Source: Cytauxzoon felis
Lineage: Eukaryota; Apicomplexa; Aconoidasida; Piroplasmida; Theileriidae
DNA: 64,000 nt
Assembly: GCA_020283715.1 (NCBI GenBank)
Contig: JAIQCW010000192.1
Location: 1-64,000 of the forward strand
Direction: 5' to 3'
Part shown: piece by piece, positions 44,801 to 55,893 of the stretch
Position numbering within the stretch: the stretch's first letter is position 1
Layout of the letters: each line of letters begins with the position of its first letter
The notes under the pieces: model-generated
Databases searched by the model: none
Told to the model about the DNA's origin: nothing
What the model saw: only the letters and a program-made list of their open reading frames with translations
Made by a program: the position numbers and the translations under genes

Positions 44801-46422
44801 AAGATGATGACATTTTTGTTATATCAAATGAATTACCTTTAACATATGATATAAATGGTATATGAGGACCTTTACATATATCAATAAAATCACCACAACG
44901 ATAAACTTGTGTCATTGTACCATCAATAACTTTATTTTTAATTAATTCAATTTTAAATGGATTATATTTCATTAATTCTAATGCTTCATCTTTTGTACAT
45001 ATTAATCTTTCAAATGATTTATTACAAGATACTAATTTATCAATACATTTTAATAATATATCTTTATCATCTGGTCTAAATACCTAATTTTATATTAATA
45101 AATAATTATAATAATACATATTATACTTACATTATTACCCAAATAACAATCATAATAAAATCCATTTGTAATTGCTGGTCCAATTGTTAAATAAGCACCA
45201 TAACATGTCTCAATAGCATAACCTAAATATTTTTACTTTAAAAAAAATAATAAAATTTATAATCTACTCACCCAATATATGAGATGATGAATGCCAATAA
45301 ACATGTTTACCCAATTCACTATTAAAATCCAAAAATTTTAAATCACATGAATCCTCCAATGGACGAGTCAAATCCCATAATTCCCAACCATCATTACATC
45401 CATCGACATCCTCATCATCTACACCATACAATAAATCCATACCTCTATTTATCTCATACTTCACCTAATTAATTTTATAAATACAAAACATATATAACAA
45501 AAAATCCTAAGAAGCTCATCCACCTGAGGTCGTCCTGCCGTCAGCTTCTCTATTTATCTCCCCCTTCGCTTCCCTGAGATCAGCTTCGGGTTCCACATGA
45601 GGTCTCCACTTGAGGTCCATCACTACCTTCTCATCGCCACGATCTCTGGGAGTGGCTATACTCTTTAGAGATAGGTAATTAGAAGAGGCCACCACGGCGA
45701 GTGGAAAAGAAGTGGATTGGACCTCGGGTGGAGGCGAGAGGAACAGAGGTGGATTGGACCTCAGGTGGATTGATATCTTTAGATAACACTTGTATAATTA
45801 GTTTGTTTGTTTGACGAACTTGTGCTACGATAACTTTTTTTGAGAATTTCTTGTCTAGATTGGCGATGATATCGAGTGGTTTTGATTTAAAGGATTCTCC
45901 TTGGATATTTATAATTTCATCATTGAAATGGACTTTAATATTGATAGGACTTTTTTCCATGGCTATAGAAAGATTATTAAATGAGTAGGATATTAGTAAT
46001 ACCATCGAGTTTATCTTGTTGTATTTTGTATAGCCTCTCATAGATAGCTAAACGTTCCTTTATGAAGGACGGATTATCTTGTAGTTTAAATAATGATGGA
46101 TCTTTTACGATTTTACTGCTAGACATTGTATTAATACTATATTTTGATTGATTATTTTTCAAGTTTAATGTTAAAGTGCCATAATTTCCTATAAAAAGAC
46201 ACGGTGGCGACTTATGTGCTATAAATATAAATGGAATGGAATTAATATGTAAGAATTTTACAAACCTAGAAATCTTGCACACGTTAAACGTTTAAATGGA
46301 GATCTTAATAATAACAGTTTGGAATAAATGATAGAACTGACAAAATTATAATTTAAATATGGGATTTTGCCACTATAACGCAATAATACTATATTTAATA
46401 ATAAATAAAATGTATTATACAT
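41866..46422 (-). CDS. THRS: Threonyl-tRNA synthetase, possibly dual targeted
   Basis: Charges tRNA-Thr. About twelve exons on the minus strand. Order: basic leader; TGS domain ([10 protein letters not shown]... then [18 protein letters not shown]); [12 protein letters not shown] (editing-domain start); [27 protein letters not shown] (motif 1 region); [17 protein letters not shown] (Zn Cys); [20 protein letters not shown] and [12 protein letters not shown] (motif 2); [26 protein letters not shown] (motif 3); anticodon-binding [16 protein letters not shown]. Four introns (42365-42682, 42838-43503, 43949-44345, 45465-45819) carry mosaic repeats. Two plausible starts exist: 46422, giving a basic/hydrophobic leader across a 47-bp intron, or 46126 ([11 protein letters not shown]). 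ThrRS is known to serve both cytosol and apicoplast in related parasites, which would fit two starts. Confidence 0.92.
42412..42655. repeat. Mosaic repeat copy in a ThrRS intron
   Basis: CCACCTGAGGTTACCACCTT, CCACTCGCCGTGGAGGC, CATCTCTAAAGAGTAGAGCC, GAGATCGTGGCAAGG, GCTGATCTACGGGAAGCGGA, CTGTCTGCAAGACGACC, ending GGATTGGACCTCAGGTAGAG. Both ends are nearly canonical. Confidence 0.87.
42905..43465. repeat. Pair of mosaic repeat pieces flanking a cargo segment in a ThrRS intron
   Basis: Pieces at 42905-43018 (ACTAGGGGTCTAATCCACC to GATCAGCTACGGGTTAG) and 43365-43465 (CCTGGAAGCGATCTACGGGA to TTTAGCCTCAGGTGATG) bracket about 345 bases that show no repeat modules. The 666-bp intron 42838-43503 is the longest in the window. 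The bracketed DNA holds the Cys-rich frame listed separately. Confidence 0.8.
43029..43368 (-). other. Cysteine-rich open frame nested in a ThrRS intron, between repeat pieces
   Basis: A minus-strand frame without stop enters from the repeat side and reads [20 protein letters not shown], then 13 Cys in under 100 residues (including YMRCICRCG and FCCESCKC) and ends in a stop near 43030. There is no ATG near its start, so it looks like a captured terminal exon rather than a complete gene. The sequence is less AT-rich than other intron DNA and does not resemble the repeat modules. I do not recognise the family. It could be a nested gene whose first exon was missed, a pseudogene fragment, or an alternative ThrRS exon. 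Confidence 0.45.
44010..44310. repeat. Mosaic repeat copy in a ThrRS intron
   Basis: Left CATATGAGGTCCTATCCACC, then CATCCTGCCGTCAGCTCTTC, CCCGTAGATCGCTTTCAGGT, near-palindrome CATCATTCCCATGATGG (44152-44168), CACGATCTCTGGGAGTGGC, CTTCACGCCGAGTGG, right end TTGGAATCAGGTGGAAC. Confidence 0.86.
45515..45775. repeat. Mosaic repeat copy in a ThrRS intron
   Basis: CCACCTGAGGTCGTCCTGCC, CTGAGATCAGCTTCGGG, CACGATCTCTGGGAGTGGC, CTCTTTAGAGATAGGTAATT, CCACCACGGCGAGTGG, then two successive right ends, GATTGGACCTCGGGTGGAGG and GATTGGACCTCAGGTGGATT. The doubled end suggests stepwise growth. Confidence 0.86.
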
Positions 46423-46479
46423 AACACAAATCTGAAATATTATTAAGGATTTCTAGGTTAACAGTGCCCAATACTTAAT

Positions 46480-49082
46480 TTAATGGGTAGGTCCTTCTAT
46501 AATTACATAATCATTATTTTCTATATCTAATATATAATCATCTGATTTTTTGACGATTTTATCCATTCCTGATGTTAATATTAAATAATTTGTATCATTA
46601 AAGACCTAAGTATATGTAATGTGATATATAATATCCCTTACCTTTTTAATGAATAATTGATCATTAATATAAGCTTCAATTATATATTTTGAACAACATA
46701 TACAATATTCACAAGATTCTCCATATAATTTTGATATTTTATAATCTATAATTATAAATTGAATAATGATATTGAAATGTACCAGATAAAGATAATCTAA
46801 TAGATTGTGGAGTATCACCTATACATGATTTTGAATCGTGTGGTGCTGAAAATCCTTTTGGATGTTGTAATAATGAGATTATAAGTTCAACAGTCATTGA
46901 TGCACACATTGATATAATTCCTGGTTTAACAATTGTACATGTTTCATTTACAGGTCTAAATATCCATAATATTCTAATTATTATATTTGAAATTACCTTC
47001 CAGTAATTGTATTTGTTAAAAGTTCATCACAACAAAAATAACAACTACATTTAAATTCACCATAAGAATGACGTATAATATTACAACTATCATATGATAA
47101 TCCTGATGATATAATCAATGGTACATTATTATCACCTTTATAATTTCTATAAATTATTACATAATCAATTTCAATTCTAACCTAACAGCACCAATCAAAC
47201 TAGGTAACCATCGAGATTCTTTAGAATCTGTAGATAATATAATAACATCACATCTATCCATTATATATTCAATCTTATCAATACCATCTTCCAATTCCTT
47301 ATCATTATATAAATGACCTATAATAATTTATATAATCATTAAATCAAATTACCCGGCATCGGTACCTTAAAACATATAGACTCTATATTCACATCAGGAC
47401 GAATTAATTTAATCGTATCATTTGCAGCATCCACCTTAAACTATAAAATAATTAAAATGAAAATTATTCACATCCTCCACTTGAGGTCTTTCCACTCGCC
47501 GTTCCACCTGAGGTCGTCCTGCCGTCAGCTCTTCTATTTACCTATCTCTAAAGAGTAGAGCCACTCCCGGAGATCGTGGCGGTAGAGAAGGTAGTGAGAA
47601 TGTAAACTCAAGTGGATTACCCGTAGCTGATCTCAGGGAAGCGGAGGGACAACTAAATAGAAGAGCTGACGGCAGGACGACCTCAGGTGGAACGGCGAGT
47701 GGAAAGACCTCAAGTGGAGGAGCTGACATCGGAAAAGATATATATGATTGTATTTATAAGTACCTTGTTTTTTTGTGTATGTATAAAGAGTGATTGTTTG
47801 GATGTGTTTGTAACAATGCTATGATCGACGAGTATGAAATTGCTATGATATGAAGGTGGAGTATAAATGGTACTTACCGAATTCCCCAATCTATCATTTG
47901 TCTTATGATATAGCATCCTAAAGATCCAATACCGATAATGCATACTTTAAGCTGTGTGATTTTATCGATATTTAATTGTGGTACAATCCTCCAAGTCATG
48001 AGTTGTAAATGCAACTCTTCTGACATTCTTGAGATTGAATCAGGATCTATAAATTCGGATAATGATTGAAAACTTTCAAATTTTGGAAAGTTAAATGACT
48101 GTGAAGATTTAAAACCGAATGATAAGCGGCAATTTCTAAATGAATTTTCATCTGGGATTTTAATTTTTTCTCTTCTGTATATCCTATTGCTAATAAGTAG
48201 AATATTCAATTCATTGGAGAATAATTTTAATTTCCAGAAGAATATAAATAATAAATTACACCAACGTCTATCTAAATTTGTATTAAATTCGATAGAATTT
48301 GTAATTATTATAAACAGATTATCCAAATTTATAACTTCTGTATCTAAAAATAGTAGACCATTACATGTACTCAGTCTTAACAAGTCAGTTAATAACAACT
48401 CTTTGTTCTTGATGTATACAGTAAATACACATGGAGAAGTATTGTACAAAAACTGTTGTAATAAAACTTTCTCTTGAATTTCAATGTCTGTACATGTCAA
48501 TTTGTATTGAATTTCTGGATAAATTGATGGATTAGCTATGCTGTAATGACATGAATAATTCTTAATGTCAATATAGACAAAGAAAATGAATTTTTGAGTA
48601 TTAAGTAATACATTAGTACTTAATAGAACATTCATATCCTCCAACGGTATATTGAACATCCTATAAGAATTTTTAAAGTCTTTGTGGCCTATAAAATCAC
48701 TAATCATCAATCTCTTATCCAAATTCCTAAAATCTTGTAAGGTGTCTGAAATATACAACAACCCTTGAACAAATTTACATTTACAATCATCATTTCCATA
48801 AATTTCTATATTCTTAGAATTTATCAAGTCATCTTCCGCTAAATTTCGGTCATTTGTAGACTCTGATGCACGTTTACAGTGTGTAAATCTACACACTTTA
48901 TCTCCAAATGAATGTCTATCAAGCCATAAAGTCCCATTCAATAAATATAACGCATTGATATCAACTCCACTAACATTCAATTTATATTCAAGCAATTTAC
49001 GACTATACAACTCCAAAAAGAAGGACTTGTCCACATTATAAATCTGCGGTATGAAGCGAATTACATCATCCGCAACTACCAT
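46480..49082 (-). CDS. ATG7: ATG7, E1-like activating enzyme for ATG8 conjugation
   Basis: ATG7 activates ATG8 (and ATG12) with ATP. In apicomplexans the ATG8 system mainly maintains the apicoplast. The long first exon (from the ATG at 49082) covers a divergent N-terminal domain and ends in the E1 entry: LMTWRIVPQLNIDKI, LKVCIIGIGSLGCYIIRQMI (GxGxxG nucleotide loop). A short exon gives NFILVDHSIVTNTSKQSLF (cf. FVDNxxxxxSNPxRQ.L). Later exons: DVNIESICFKVPMPG, DVIILSTDSKESRWLPSLI, FKCSCYFCCDEL (Zn Cys) and NETCTIVKPGIISMCASMTV, where the Cys of TCT matches the catalytic Cys of QQCTVSRPG. The C-terminus has a further ESCEYCICC cluster. Intron 47441-47763 (323 bp) holds a repeat; six others are 35-42 bp. 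Confidence 0.9.
47478..47735. repeat. Mosaic repeat copy in an ATG7 intron
   Basis: Nearly a perfect inverted structure: left CCACTTGAGGTCTTTCCACT, CGCCGTTCCACCTGAGGTCG, TCCTGCCGTCAGCTCTTCT; right AGAGCTGACGGCAGGACGAC, CTCAGGTGGAACGGCGAGTG, GAAAGACCTCAAGTGG. The two sides are reverse complements over roughly 70 bp, with the CTCTAAAGAGTAGAGCC and GCTGATCTCAGGGAAGCGGA modules between them. Confidence 0.88.
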
Positions 49083-49269
49083 TGCGATATAACTAGATAC
49101 AACTCACAAAGTGAGTAAATGATGATAGAAATAAAGGGAAATACTACATATTTAATGAAAAATGAAATATAAATACTATACAAGATCAATATATACACTA
49201 CAAAATGGTAGGCATAAACTCCACATTCATAGAGATTCCACAAATACTCATTGATCTAACAGAGATTTT

Positions 49270-49520
49270 CTCCACTTGAGGTCCAATATTACATTCTACT
49301 ATACGTCTCTTTCCCATTGCATGGAGCTCTTCTATTTATCTCCCCTCGGATTCCCGTAGATCATCCTCGGTATGTCAACCCCTAAGAACAGGAATTCTAC
49401 CTGTAAGAATAGACCTCAAGTGGACTACCTGGAAGCGATCTACGGGAGCTGGAAGGGGAAGTAAATAAAGAAGCTGTCTGCAAGACGAAGAGAGTTGGAT
49501 TGGACCTCGGGTGGATCTCT
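49270..49520. repeat. Mosaic repeat copy, intergenic
   Basis: Lies between the ATG7 start and the gene ending at 49589. CCACTTGAGGTCCAATATTA, CATTGCATGGAGC, a GATCATCCTCGGTATGTC / CCCCTAAGAACAGGAATTCT module, GGAAGCGATCTACGGGAGCT, CTGTCTGCAAGACGAAG, and right end GGATTGGACCTCGGGTGGAT. The rest of 49083-49588 is AT-rich with nothing else seen. Confidence 0.86.
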
Positions 49521-49588
49521 TACTATCTTCTAGTTACGTTGTAACTTTGGTTTAGTTTAAAATATGGATAAGTTGTTAGATATTAGTG

Positions 49589-52500
49589 TCATTGGGTATG
49601 TTTTAGGTGATTGAATTTATGAATAAATTCAGCTTCGGTTATTGAAAATATTTCTTTCATGAATGAATCAAGTTTATATTCATTTGTAAAATGCGATCCG
49701 ATTGTAATATTATTATTGATTAAATGTTTAAATGAATTTATATTATCATCATTAGAGAGTTGGATGATAGAATCATAGTATTGCGATTTAGTATCTTGTT
49801 GATCATGGATATATTTTATTATATTTAAATATAATTTTTTATTCCAATGACAATATTTTAATGTGTTATAAATATCTAATTCTAAACCCAATAGAGCGCC
49901 ATATTTCAGCAACTGTATTGACACTAGTACTATATTTGACATTATTGCATCACTCTTTAATCCATTTCTAACATCATTTATTGCGTTCAAGATCTTATCC
50001 TTTAAATCTATACCTGTTTCGTATATATCCATTAGCATTCTGTACAACTGCCAATTCTTTACACGGAGTTCTTTGAATTCTCCCACCAATATTTCTATGG
50101 TTGAAAATGAGACGAGTTTACCGGATGGGCGGAGATTGTTATCTGAGGGTGAAGGTAGTAATGATTGGACCTCAAGTGGAGTACCCGTAGCTGATCTCAG
50201 GGAAGCGGAGGGGGAGGTAATTAAAGGAGCCACCACGGCAGTGGGAACAGACATTGCAACTTCAGGTGAACTCTGTTGATCATTATCTGTATGATTGAGG
50301 TTGTTATCCACAATATTATCATCGTTATTGTTTGAATGTACTGGATGAGGTGGAGAATGAGGTGAGGAACGAGGCTCATCTAGAGAGTGATTAACATGAT
50401 TTAAATGGATATCACTCGACCCGGAGGAACGAGAATAATTTTGAGATGAATTAAAATAGTCCTTATCTGAGGAATGTGAATCATCTTTTTCAGTAGTAAT
50501 AACATCAAACCCGGAAGAACGAGGTTCATCTAGAGGGTGATTAACATGATTCAAATGGATATCATCCAACTCGGAGGAATGAATATGATTGTCTTTAGAG
50601 TTATTAACATCATCCAAATTTATATCATTCAACCCGGAAGAACGTAAATCATTTTGAGATGAATTAAAAGAGTCATCCAGCGAGCGAAAATCAGCCTTTT
50701 CGGGAGTAATAACGGCACTCTTGAAACAATCATCCTCTCCCTTTAAACTATCATCCTCACTCTGTTCATCCTCTGGATATTGGACTTTTAGTCTATCATC
50801 CCCCGGATATTCGACCTTGATATCTATATCAACTTCAGGTGATGCCTCAACCTTTATAACTTCATCATCCATCTTGAAGCATACATCTTTATTCAGTTGG
50901 TCATTCTCATCCTTAAGAATTCCATCCTCCACTGGATATTCAATCTTGACATCTAAATCATTCTCATCCTTCAAACCATCATTCGCTTCATCATCTCCAT
51001 CCTCAATCCGTTTAAAAACAACACCCCCTTCTCCAACGTCGTCGGTACTTCCTCCCATGTTGTCGGAACATCCCTCCTCACCACATTCATTTGCAACAGC
51101 ACCTCTTCCTGCGTCGTCGGACAATCCATCCTCGTTACACTCGGATCTTCGTCCTTCCTCACTTCGTTCGTCGGATCTTCCTTCATCGCTACGCTCTTCA
51201 GATCCTCGTTCCTCGGAACTTCCACCGCATGGAAGTATTGTATTAAAAGTGAGTTTAAAGAGTGTAATAACATCGTTAAAATCATAATGTGTGACCCTAT
51301 TAGATTTTCTGAATGTCAAAAGAGAATTCCAATCCAAATTCCGAAGTTTAATACATTCATTAGTTAAATCCCAAGTATTAAAATCATTTAATACCCTTCT
51401 ACACTTCTTTTCAAATTCTAGACTGACTTCAACATCATTTTCAAGTGGTCCTAAAATATGTGTTAAATTTACATATTCTGTTAATGGTTTAGAAGATTGT
51501 AATAATAAAAGACATTCAGTAGTACAATTTACATTAGATTCTGTATGTAGGAATGAATATACCTTCTTTAAATGCCTTTTGAAACGACGATACATATGAT
51601 ATACCTGATCAACTACTCTATATATAGGTATTACTAAATCTATAGTCTGATATTCATTATATAACTCTTCTATATCTTCTGGTGTACATTTAGGTTGAGA
51701 TTTTTCAACTTTTTCTTCATCCTCTTCATCTTCATCATCATTATTATTATTAAGCTTGAACTTTTTTGATAATTGAATAGTATCTGATGTAATTATATTA
51801 TTAATAGATGAAAAGTTCGGTAAATTTATTTTATTTACCCATTCTATAGCATTTTTATACTTTATATATAATTGTTTATATAATGTATGATTTAATAATT
51901 CAGATGGTGTATTTTTTAATAGATCACCAACTAAATTATAATTTACATGTTTATTAGAATATCTTGATGCATCATTTATCCATGATATATTTATTATATA
52001 TGATTTTAATTTATATAAATTTGGTATCTTTATTATACATCTATCATATTCTTCTATTAATGTCATGCAATCTATCATATTAGATTGTACTATAGATTCA
52101 TTTAATAAATTTACTAATGTTGATACATTTGAAAATGCATTCTGTAATTGTACAAATTCACGTACTATAAAACAATATTCATAACCCTCTTTTAATAATA
52201 ATTCTATCATATCTATCTCTATCATTTTCATATTTTCATTACATTCTTCATCATCATATAAAAATGATAACTCACTCTTTATCTTCTTTGAATATAATTC
52301 ACATCTATCTATCTCCCTCAATAAATCATCCGCTATTTCAACCTTTATCTTATTATTCGTTATATACATATACTCATCATATAATACCTTAGCTTCATCC
52401 AATAATAAACGATTCGAATCCGTCAATATTAAACAATTATTCACACGATCTATCCAATCATCCAATTCCATCAATAATGATGATAATAACATCGATGTCT

Positions 52501-53262
52501 CACGTAGCCTACACTCATCTATCATACCATTCTCCACCAATTCACATAACTTCATCGGATCATACATATAATAAATATCCATATTCTTTCTCTTCTTCAT
52601 TCTACACGATACCATCTAATAATTTAAAATAAATTATATTATATCATATTCAAATCATACCACACAAAGTTCAATTCACTACATCCGAGGTTAGTCCTGC
52701 CGTCAGCTTTCCACCTGAGGTCCAATACAACTTTCGTTGTCTTGCAGACAGCTCTTTTAATTACCTATCTCTAAAGAGTATAGCCACTCCCGGAGATCGT
52801 GGCGGAAGTAATGATTGGACCTCAGGTTGAGACCTCAAGTGGAGGTGGACTACCCGAAGCTGATCTACGGGAAGCGGAGGGGGAAGTAGATAGAAGAGCT
52901 GACGGCAGGACTTCAGGTGGAGCGGCTAGTGGATTTAAGAGGTGGATTGGACTCTGAGTGGAGAAGTGGATGGAGGATAAACTTACATCTTGTGATTCGA
53001 TATTGTTGATGATTGATTCATTAGAAAGATGATTGAATGGTGTTTTAAATTGATTGTATAATTCACAAGAGTAAAGATCATCATCTGTTTCTCTTTTTTC
53101 ATTATTAGGGTTATATATTTGATAATATTTAGATTTCGATTTATACTTTTCATTCCTTCGGAGTATAGGGGTTACAAGTGCTTGACGAGATAAAACATCA
53201 ACCTTTACACCGGTACTTGTGGTAATGGATGATAATTTAGGTACCACAGAATGTGAATCCAT
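49589..53262 (-). CDS. Large acidic, helical protein, family not recognised
   Basis: Exon 1 (53262-52987, MDSHSVVPKLSS) ends NIESQD; a 371-bp repeat-bearing intron (52616-52986) leads to exon 2 (52615-49589) starting MVSCRMKKRKNMDIYYMYDP. Spliced length is about 1,100 residues. Residues up to about 540 are helical with a DDEDEEDEEK acidic patch. Then an in-frame stretch of the second repeat family (SEERSDEGRSDERSEEG, 51040-51240), a long Asp/Asn/Ser-rich region with internal repeats (HLNHVNHSLDEPRSS recurring), a short mosaic insertion near 50110-50270 ([18 protein letters not shown]), and a helical C-terminal 200 residues. No signal peptide, no named domain. Probably intracellular, possibly nuclear, but that is a guess. 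Confidence 0.7.
50100..50275. repeat. Mosaic repeat copy, in frame in the large acidic protein
   Basis: On the coding (minus) strand it reads TTCACCTGAAGTTGCAATG ... GGTACTCCACTTGAGGTCC, coding SPEVAMSVPTAVVAPLITSP then [16 protein letters not shown]. This is the opposite module orientation to the copies in the bromodomain-like gene, MMS19 and VPS36, yet it too stays open. Confidence 0.82.
51040..51240. repeat. Second repeat family, in frame in the large acidic protein
   Basis: Plus-strand CTTCCTCACTTCGTTCGTCG and CTTCATCGCTACGCTCTTCA units; the coding strand gives EERSDEGRSDERSEEG. Unlike the copies at 3020 and 58250 only one orientation is present. Confidence 0.8.
52680..52975. repeat. Mosaic repeat copy in an intron of the large acidic protein gene
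   Basis: CACTACATCCGAGGTTAGTC, CTGCCGTCAGCTTTCCACCT, GAGGTCCAATACAAC, CTCTAAAGAGTATAGCCACT, CGGAGATCGTGGCGG, GCTGATCTACGGGAAGCGGA, GCTGACGGCAGGACTTCAGG, and right end GGATTGGACTCTGAGTGG. Confidence 0.86.
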
Positions 53263-53499
53263 TATAAAAATGGAAGATTCAAGATAAAATAATCAATTAA
53301 CATACAAATATAAATTTATACCATATTTAAAATTAAATATATATACCATAAATACCAAGTAAGTGAAACTACACAACAACAAGTAGAAGGCAATTTGAAA
53401 AATATTATTTATTATAATTATATAATGTCTTGTACCAAATAGATGAATAATTAAAAGTTATAGACACAAAACTTTTGAAGAAACTACTACTATTGAACT

Positions 53500-53820
53500 T
53501 TTGTCCACCTTAAGTTACCTCTACCAAAGGTCCAACGATCTCTGATCCCCTAGGCGTGGAGGCTATCCACCTGAGGTTGGTATTGCAGACAGCTCTTTTA
53601 ATTACTTCCCCTTCCAGCTCCCGTAGATCGCTTCCAGGTTCCACTTGAGGTTACGTCCAACACATCCTTAGAACCATCTTCCATCATTCCCATGATGGAT
53701 GATCCATCACTACCCTCACCACGATCTCCGGGAGTGGCTATACTCTTTAGAGATAGGTAATTAAAAGAGCTGACGGCAGGACGAGGAGATGCAGGATGGA
53801 CTTCGGGTATAGTGAATAGA
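53500..53820. repeat. Mosaic repeat copy, intergenic
   Basis: Sits between the start of the large acidic gene and the 3' end of the EGF-like gene. CCACCTTAAGTTACCTC, CCTAGGCGTGGAGGC, GCTCCCGTAGATCGCTTCCA, the near-palindrome CATCATTCCCATGATGG (53686-53702), CACGATCTCCGGGAGTGGC, CTCTTTAGAGATAGGTAATT, GCTGACGGCAGGACGAG. The remainder of 53263-53499 is AT-rich. Confidence 0.85.
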
Positions 53821-53845
53821 GTGTAATGTACGAATGTGTATACTT

Positions 53846-54916
53846 TTACAATTCAGTTCTTCTTTCGGCACCTTCGGTGAGTGGTCTTGAATTGGCTTTG
53901 ACGAAGACATCATTTCTATTTACGCTTCCGTCTAGTAGGAGTGATTCACCACTTGGAAATACGAGTTTAATGTGTCCGAATTTACAATCTTTGGTTGTAT
54001 TTGTTACGGTATAGAGTTTTGTTAATTTGGATTTATCTTCATCAACCAATGAAAATGCGACGATATTACTTGAAGTGACTTCAAATGCAACATAGAATGA
54101 TGGATTTAATACAATTCTTTTCTTAACAAAGATTGAATCACCGCTATTAATATGATAAAAGACGCTTTTGCCATCGGTATTGAATGTAAAGGAGATGCAT
54201 TCACCAGCTTCAACTCTGGTACCATCTGTAAGACCAAACCCAGTGAAACTGATAATTTTACCTGGAACAACAGCAATATCTTCAACACATTTATTAGTTT
54301 CTAGATCTTTATAGTATCCTTTTGGACATACACAAGCATAACTATCAGGTCCTTTAGGTACACATACGGATGGTTCTGGGCATTTGACTTGTCCTTGTTT
54401 TCTACCACATGGATCGATTTCACAAATAACACCATCACCATGATATCCTTCTTTACATACACATCTCTTTAACTTATTTGTACCCTCAGATTTGCATTTA
54501 GCAAATGCATTATTACAATCCGAATCCTTTTCACATTGTTTATAACACTTTTCATATGGATCACCAAAAAATCCCGCTCCACATGTGCATACACGATTGT
54601 TCTCCGATACTGTATGACATGTCGCATTTAAAACACATGGCCTTAATTTTTTAATCTTCTCTGGATCCAAGCATACAGATTTTTGAATATCACAGTTTTG
54701 TAATAATGGGTTAAGTAAACCAAATGTTGTATTGGAATTCGGACAATAATAACCTATACCCTCTTCAAGTAATGTACATACACCCTTAGTTGGTGGATTC
54801 GACCATGGACATGATACTTTTGTAGGTCCAACATGAACTGGTATAGCTTTATAATAAAATGCAGATACATTCAATAATGTAAATATAGAAATATATAAAT
54901 ATAATGTAATAGTCAT
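53846..54916 (-). CDS. Secreted Cys-rich protein with EGF-like domains
   Basis: Single exon of 356 residues from the ATG at 54916 (MTITLYLYISIFTLLNVSAF, signal peptide). A Cys-rich region covers residues 30-210: CHTVSENNRVCTCGAGFFGD, CDSDCNNAFAKC-like spacing, RCVCKEGYHGDGVICEIDPC and YACVCPKGYYKDLETNKC have the C.C..G..GD pattern of EGF-like modules (at least three). The C-terminal 150 residues are beta-rich with no further Cys cluster. No GPI-type hydrophobic tail or membrane helix is seen, so it is probably soluble or held by partners. EGF-like surface proteins in piroplasms and other apicomplexans act in adhesion; function here is inferred only. Confidence 0.87.
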   Translation of the reverse strand: MTITLYLYISIFTLLNVSAFYYKAIPVHVGPTKVSCPWSNPPTKGVCTLLEEGIGYYCPNSNTTFGLLNPLLQNCDIQKSVCLDPEKIKKLRPCVLNATCHTVSENNRVCTCGAGFFGDPYEKCYKQCEKDSDCNNAFAKCKSEGTNKLKRCVCKEGYHGDGVICEIDPCGRKQGQVKCPEPSVCVPKGPDSYACVCPKGYYKDLETNKCVEDIAVVPGKIISFTGFGLTDGTRVEAGECISFTFNTDGKSVFYHINSGDSIFVKKRIVLNPSFYVAFEVTSSNIVAFSLVDEDKSKLTKLYTVTNTTKDCKFGHIKLVFPSGESLLLDGSVNRNDVFVKANSRPLTEGAERRTEL

Positions 54917-55364
54917 TCTTATCAAATTATTAATTATTATTGGACAAATTCATCTACACATACACACATGTTATTAATGTGTATAACACCCCTAAATTAT
55001 TATACCACTCATATAATGCTAGTAGTATATAAATTTCTACCAATCCACCAACATAAATTTATTTACATAAAATTTATAATCACATAGTCAACCCACAATC
55101 ACTAGTGGGTCCATAAATATTATCACCGTAATTCTGATATATTATAGATTATAAATAAATATGAAATTATCAAAGGAAATATATTTAATATCTCAAAAAT
55201 TCATACACCTCTAAAATGTGTAACAGTTTAAGCCACAATTTATAAGTGTCTACTCCAGCAATTATAGTGGTGTAATATATAAGTACCAATAAATTACATA
55301 AATCATCATATATCCATTAGTTTATATATTATAATTATCACAAATCTATACTCAAAGTCCAATC
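54917..55364. other. Upstream region of the EGF-like gene, no gene seen
   Basis: About 450 AT-rich bases with short direct repeats of CACTAGTGGGTCC/TATAAGTGTCTACTCC type. Probably the promoter of the EGF-like gene. Confidence 0.35.
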
Positions 55365-55885
55365 TATATCTTTTCCACCTGAGGTCTTTCCACTCGCCGT
55401 TCCACCTGAGGTTACAATCCTACTCTCTTTTCCACTAGCCGTGGAGGCCTTCTCTATTTATTTCCCCTTCCAGCTCCCATAGATCGCTTCCAGGTTCCAC
55501 TTCCACTTGAGGTTACATCTATTATAGTTGAGATCTTGTTCCTCCGGGTTGAATTTTCCTGTTCTTCCGGGTTTACATCGTTAGTTCCACTAGGCATGGA
55601 GCCTCTTCTATTTACTTCCCCCTCCGCTTCCCTGAGATCAGCTTCGGGTAGTCCACTTGAGGTTACATCCGACACATCCTTAGCACCATCTTCCATCATT
55701 CCCATGATGGATGATCCATCTCTACCTTCATCACTACCTTCACGCCACGATCTCTGGGAGTGGCTCTACTCTTTAGAGATAGGTAATTGGAAGAGCTCTC
55801 TGCAAGAGAAGGAGAGGTGGATTGGATCTCAGGTGGTGGACGAAGAGATGTGATTGTAACCTCGGGTGGAATATCGAGTGTAGAA
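55365..55885. repeat. Large mosaic repeat copy, intergenic
   Basis: Starts TTCCACCTGAGGTCTTTCCA with CTCGCCGTTCCACCTGAGGT, includes CCCATAGATCGCTTCCAGGT, the TTCCTCCGGGTTGAATTTTC / TTCTTCCGGGTTTACATCG module, CCCTGAGATCAGCTTCGGGT, near-palindrome CATCATTCCCATGATGG (55693-55709), CACGATCTCTGGGAGTGGC, and ends GATTGTAACCTCGGGTGGAA. It contains nearly every module class. Confidence 0.87.
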
Positions 55886-55893
55886 GGTGTGGA

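Noticed and set aside
50721..51599. Plus-strand serine-rich frames
   Set aside because: Antisense to the acidic, Asp/Glu-rich region of the gene at 49589-53262; the serine bias is the mirror of that composition.
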